DNA from: Planctomycetota bacterium
Lineage (GTDB): Bacteria; Planctomycetota; UBA1135; UBA2386
Reading direction: 5' to 3'
Length of the DNA stretch: 43,567 nucleotides
Assembly (NCBI GenBank): GCA_028281765.1
Contig: JANQJF010000105.1
Coordinates: forward strand, 1-43,567
The translations under genes were made by a program, and so were the position numbers. The notes below the pieces were generated by a model that worked only from the letters and a program-made list of their open reading frames with translations, was not told the origin of the DNA and searched no databases. The number at the start of each line of letters is the position of its first letter. Position 1 is the stretch's first letter. Shown in pieces: positions 42,021 to 43,567 of the stretch.

Positions 42021-43567
42021 ATGACCCCCCGGCCCGTTTTGGCATTGCTCGCGGCGATCTGCGCCCATGCATCCGGATCCGCGCAGGATCCGCGCGTGCC
42101 CTTGGCGGTCGGCGAATTGCTCGAGGAGACCTGCTTCGATTGCCACACCGGCAAGTCGCCGAAGGCCGGATTCGACCTCGGTCGACTGTCCCGGCTCGAG
42201 GAGCGCGAATGGCTCGGCGCGGTGCTCCACGTTCGCGATCGCGTCGAAAGTCGGGAGATGCCGCCGGTCGACTACGGCGAGCTGCTCCCGGACGAGGTCG
42301 AGCTTCTGCTCGGCTGGGCCGAGTCGAGGCTCGCCGCGGGGATCGGCGCGCTCGCGTTCGACCCGGGTCGGGTCACGATCCGTCGGCTGAGTCGGGTCGA
42401 GTACGACAACGCGTTGCGTGATCTGTTTCGAGTGTCGACCGACGAGTCGGCACGCTTCCCGGCGGAGAACCTCGGCTACGGGTTCGACAACATCGGGGAC
42501 GCGGCGAGCTTCTCCGCGCTGCACATCGAGAAGTACCTCGCCGCGGCGAGTGACGTCGCGGCCAAGGTCGTCGATCTCGCCGATCCCGACAACCCCGAGG
42601 TCCGCCGCGTCCAGGGCGCGGACATGGAGGTCCTGCACGGGCGCGGCGGCGCGCGCGGTGACGCGGTCAAGCTCGTGACGAACGGCACGGTGCGGGCTCG
42701 CTTTACCGTGCCGCGCAGCGGGCGGTATCGACTCACGGTCGTGGCGAGCGGCGATCAGGCCGGCGACGAACCGGTGCGCATCGGGCTCGCGGTGGGGCGC
42801 TCGCGACTCGACTCGATCGCCGTGGATGCGACGCCGCGCCAGTCCAGCCGGCACACGTTCGAGGTCGACGTCGATGGCGCCGCGACGTTCGTCGACGCGG
42901 AGTTCCTCAACGACTACTACGACCCGAAGCATCCGAATCGACGCCGCCGGGATCGAAACATGATCGTCGAAGCGGTCGAGCTGTGCGGTCCGATCGACGA
43001 ACGTGTGCCCGACGGCAGTCAGTGGGTGCTTGGCAGTGACCCGGGTCTGGAGACGGCGCGCCGCGTCCGCTTCGTGGCGATCGCCGAAGCCGTTGCGACG
43101 CGTGTTTGGCGGCGCACGCCGAGCGACCAAGACGTCGCGCGCCTCGCCGCGCTCGCCGAGGGTGTCTGCGATGCCGGGGGTTCGTTCCGGCGTGGCGCGC
43201 GCGCGATCGTCGAAGCTTCGCTCGTGTCGCCGCGGTTCCTGTTCCGAATCGAGAAGGCGGGTGACCGCGCACTCGACGGGTTCGAGCTCGCGTCGAGGCT
43301 GTCGTTCTTCCTGTGGAGCAGCGTGCCGGACGACGAGTTGCTGGGGCTCGCGCGAAGCGGGCAGCTCCGCGACGACGCCGTGCGCATCGCGCAGGTGCGG
43401 CGCATGCTCCGGGATCCGCGTGCGAGCGCGCTCGCGACGACCTTCGCCGCGCAATGGCTCGAGCTGCGCAACCTCGAGACCGCCGAGCCGGACCCCGCGC
43501 GCTTTCCGATGAGTGCGAAACTGCGGCGCGCGATGCAGCGCGAGACCGAGCTCGTGTTCGAAACCGT
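42021..43567 (+). CDS. secreted DUF1587/DUF1595/DUF1592-type protein, 3' truncated by window
   Basis: The reading frame runs 515 codons from ATG 42021 to the window end without a stop. A signal peptide (MTPRPVLALLAAICAHASGSAQ) precedes CFDCH (about codons 38-42), a heme-c-like CxxCH motif. DUF1587 follows (VTIRRLSRVEYDNALRDLF, FPAENLGYGFDNIGDA). A beta region (~205-310) looks like a carbohydrate-binding module and begins EVLHGRGG. DUF1595 is read as ATRVWRRTPSDQDVARL and LVSPRFLFRIE, and DUF1592 as ELASRLSFFLWSSVPDDEL. DUF1588 and DUF1585 would be expected beyond the window. Function is unproved; electron transfer or polysaccharide use is often suggested. It is divergent from the QRRRRGG gene across 123 nt. 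Confidence 0.9.
   Translation, partial: MTPRPVLALLAAICAHASGSAQDPRVPLAVGELLEETCFDCHTGKSPKAGFDLGRLSRLEEREWLGAVLHVRDRVESREMPPVDYGELLPDEVELLLGWAESRLAAGIGALAFDPGRVTIRRLSRVEYDNALRDLFRVSTDESARFPAENLGYGFDNIGDAASFSALHIEKYLAAASDVAAKVVDLADPDNPEVRRVQGADMEVLHGRGGARGDAVKLVTNGTVRARFTVPRSGRYRLTVVASGDQAGDEPVRIGLAVGRSRLDSIAVDATPRQSSRHTFEVDVDGAATFVDAEFLNDYYDPKHPNRRRRDRNMIVEAVELCGPIDERVPDGSQWVLGSDPGLETARRVRFVAIAEAVATRVWRRTPSDQDVARLAALAEGVCDAGGSFRRGARAIVEASLVSPRFLFRIEKAGDRALDGFELASRLSFFLWSSVPDDELLGLARSGQLRDDAVRIAQVRRMLRDPRASALATTFAAQWLELRNLETAEPDPARFPMSAKLRRAMQRETELVFET

Overview
The window is high-GC DNA that I attribute to a planctomycete (Planctomycetota). It opens inside a DUF1549/DUF1553 (PSD1) gene followed by a Tat-exported DUF1501 gene, and it closes inside a large secreted DUF1587/DUF1595/DUF1592 protein with a CxxCH motif. 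These families are hallmark large paralogous sets of planctomycetes. An ECF sigma factor next to a Ser/Thr kinase with a TPR-rich tail, an ELWxxDGT-repeat secreted protein and many lipoproteins fit the same assignment. I cannot name a genus from the sequence. Coding density is high. I saw no tRNA, rRNA, CRISPR array, transposase or phage gene.

Layout. 1-3 kb: PSD1 and DUF1501 pair (+). 3-8.5 kb (-): a hybrid sensor kinase-like protein lacking the usual phosphoacceptor His, then a cluster of four lipoproteins (a COG3014-like protein, an LpoB-like protein, a protein with two CsgG/LpoB-like halves, and a 50-residue lipoprotein). 8.7-11.1 kb (-): an ECF sigma factor coupled to a membrane leucine-rich-repeat protein. 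11.2-13.9 kb: a truncated sialate O-acetylesterase (-) divergent from a GH33-type sialidase (+). 14-17.9 kb (-): an Lhr helicase. 18-21.8 kb (+): an ECF sigma factor with a membrane Ser/Thr kinase-TPR protein. 21.9-27 kb (+): an ELWxxDGT-repeat secreted protein and a B12-binding-type radical SAM enzyme. 27.2-30.2 kb (-): an ECF sigma factor fused to a membrane segment and extracellular beta domains, then a GAPDH of the ArsJ-associated type. 30.5-31.8 kb (+): a secreted protein of an uncharacterised family. 31.8-33.7 kb (-): a methyltransferase and a LysR regulator. 33.8-37.2 kb (+): a four-gene ABC importer whose binding protein looks like the putative selenate-binding family. 37.3-40.5 kb (+): a structured leader and a translationally coupled operon of a KamA-like radical SAM enzyme, a TPR lipoprotein and an N-formylglutamate amidohydrolase-like protein. 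40.6-41.9 kb (-): a secreted protein with six QRRRRGG repeats. 42-43.6 kb (+): the DUF1592-type protein, cut by the window end.

Three functional threads recur. The first is envelope and extracytoplasmic signalling: three ECF sigma factors with three different sensory partners, the sensor kinase-like protein, and the lipoprotein cluster. The second is scavenging: sialidase plus esterase remnant, the selenate-type importer under a LysR gene with a textbook ATC-N9-GAT operator, and the DUF1592/PSD1 families. The third is uncharacterised chemistry: the KamA-like operon with its hairpin-rich leader and the CYNCYN/DFHWYR secreted protein are the best candidates for undescribed biology. All functional calls come from motif reading and family knowledge; no database search was run.
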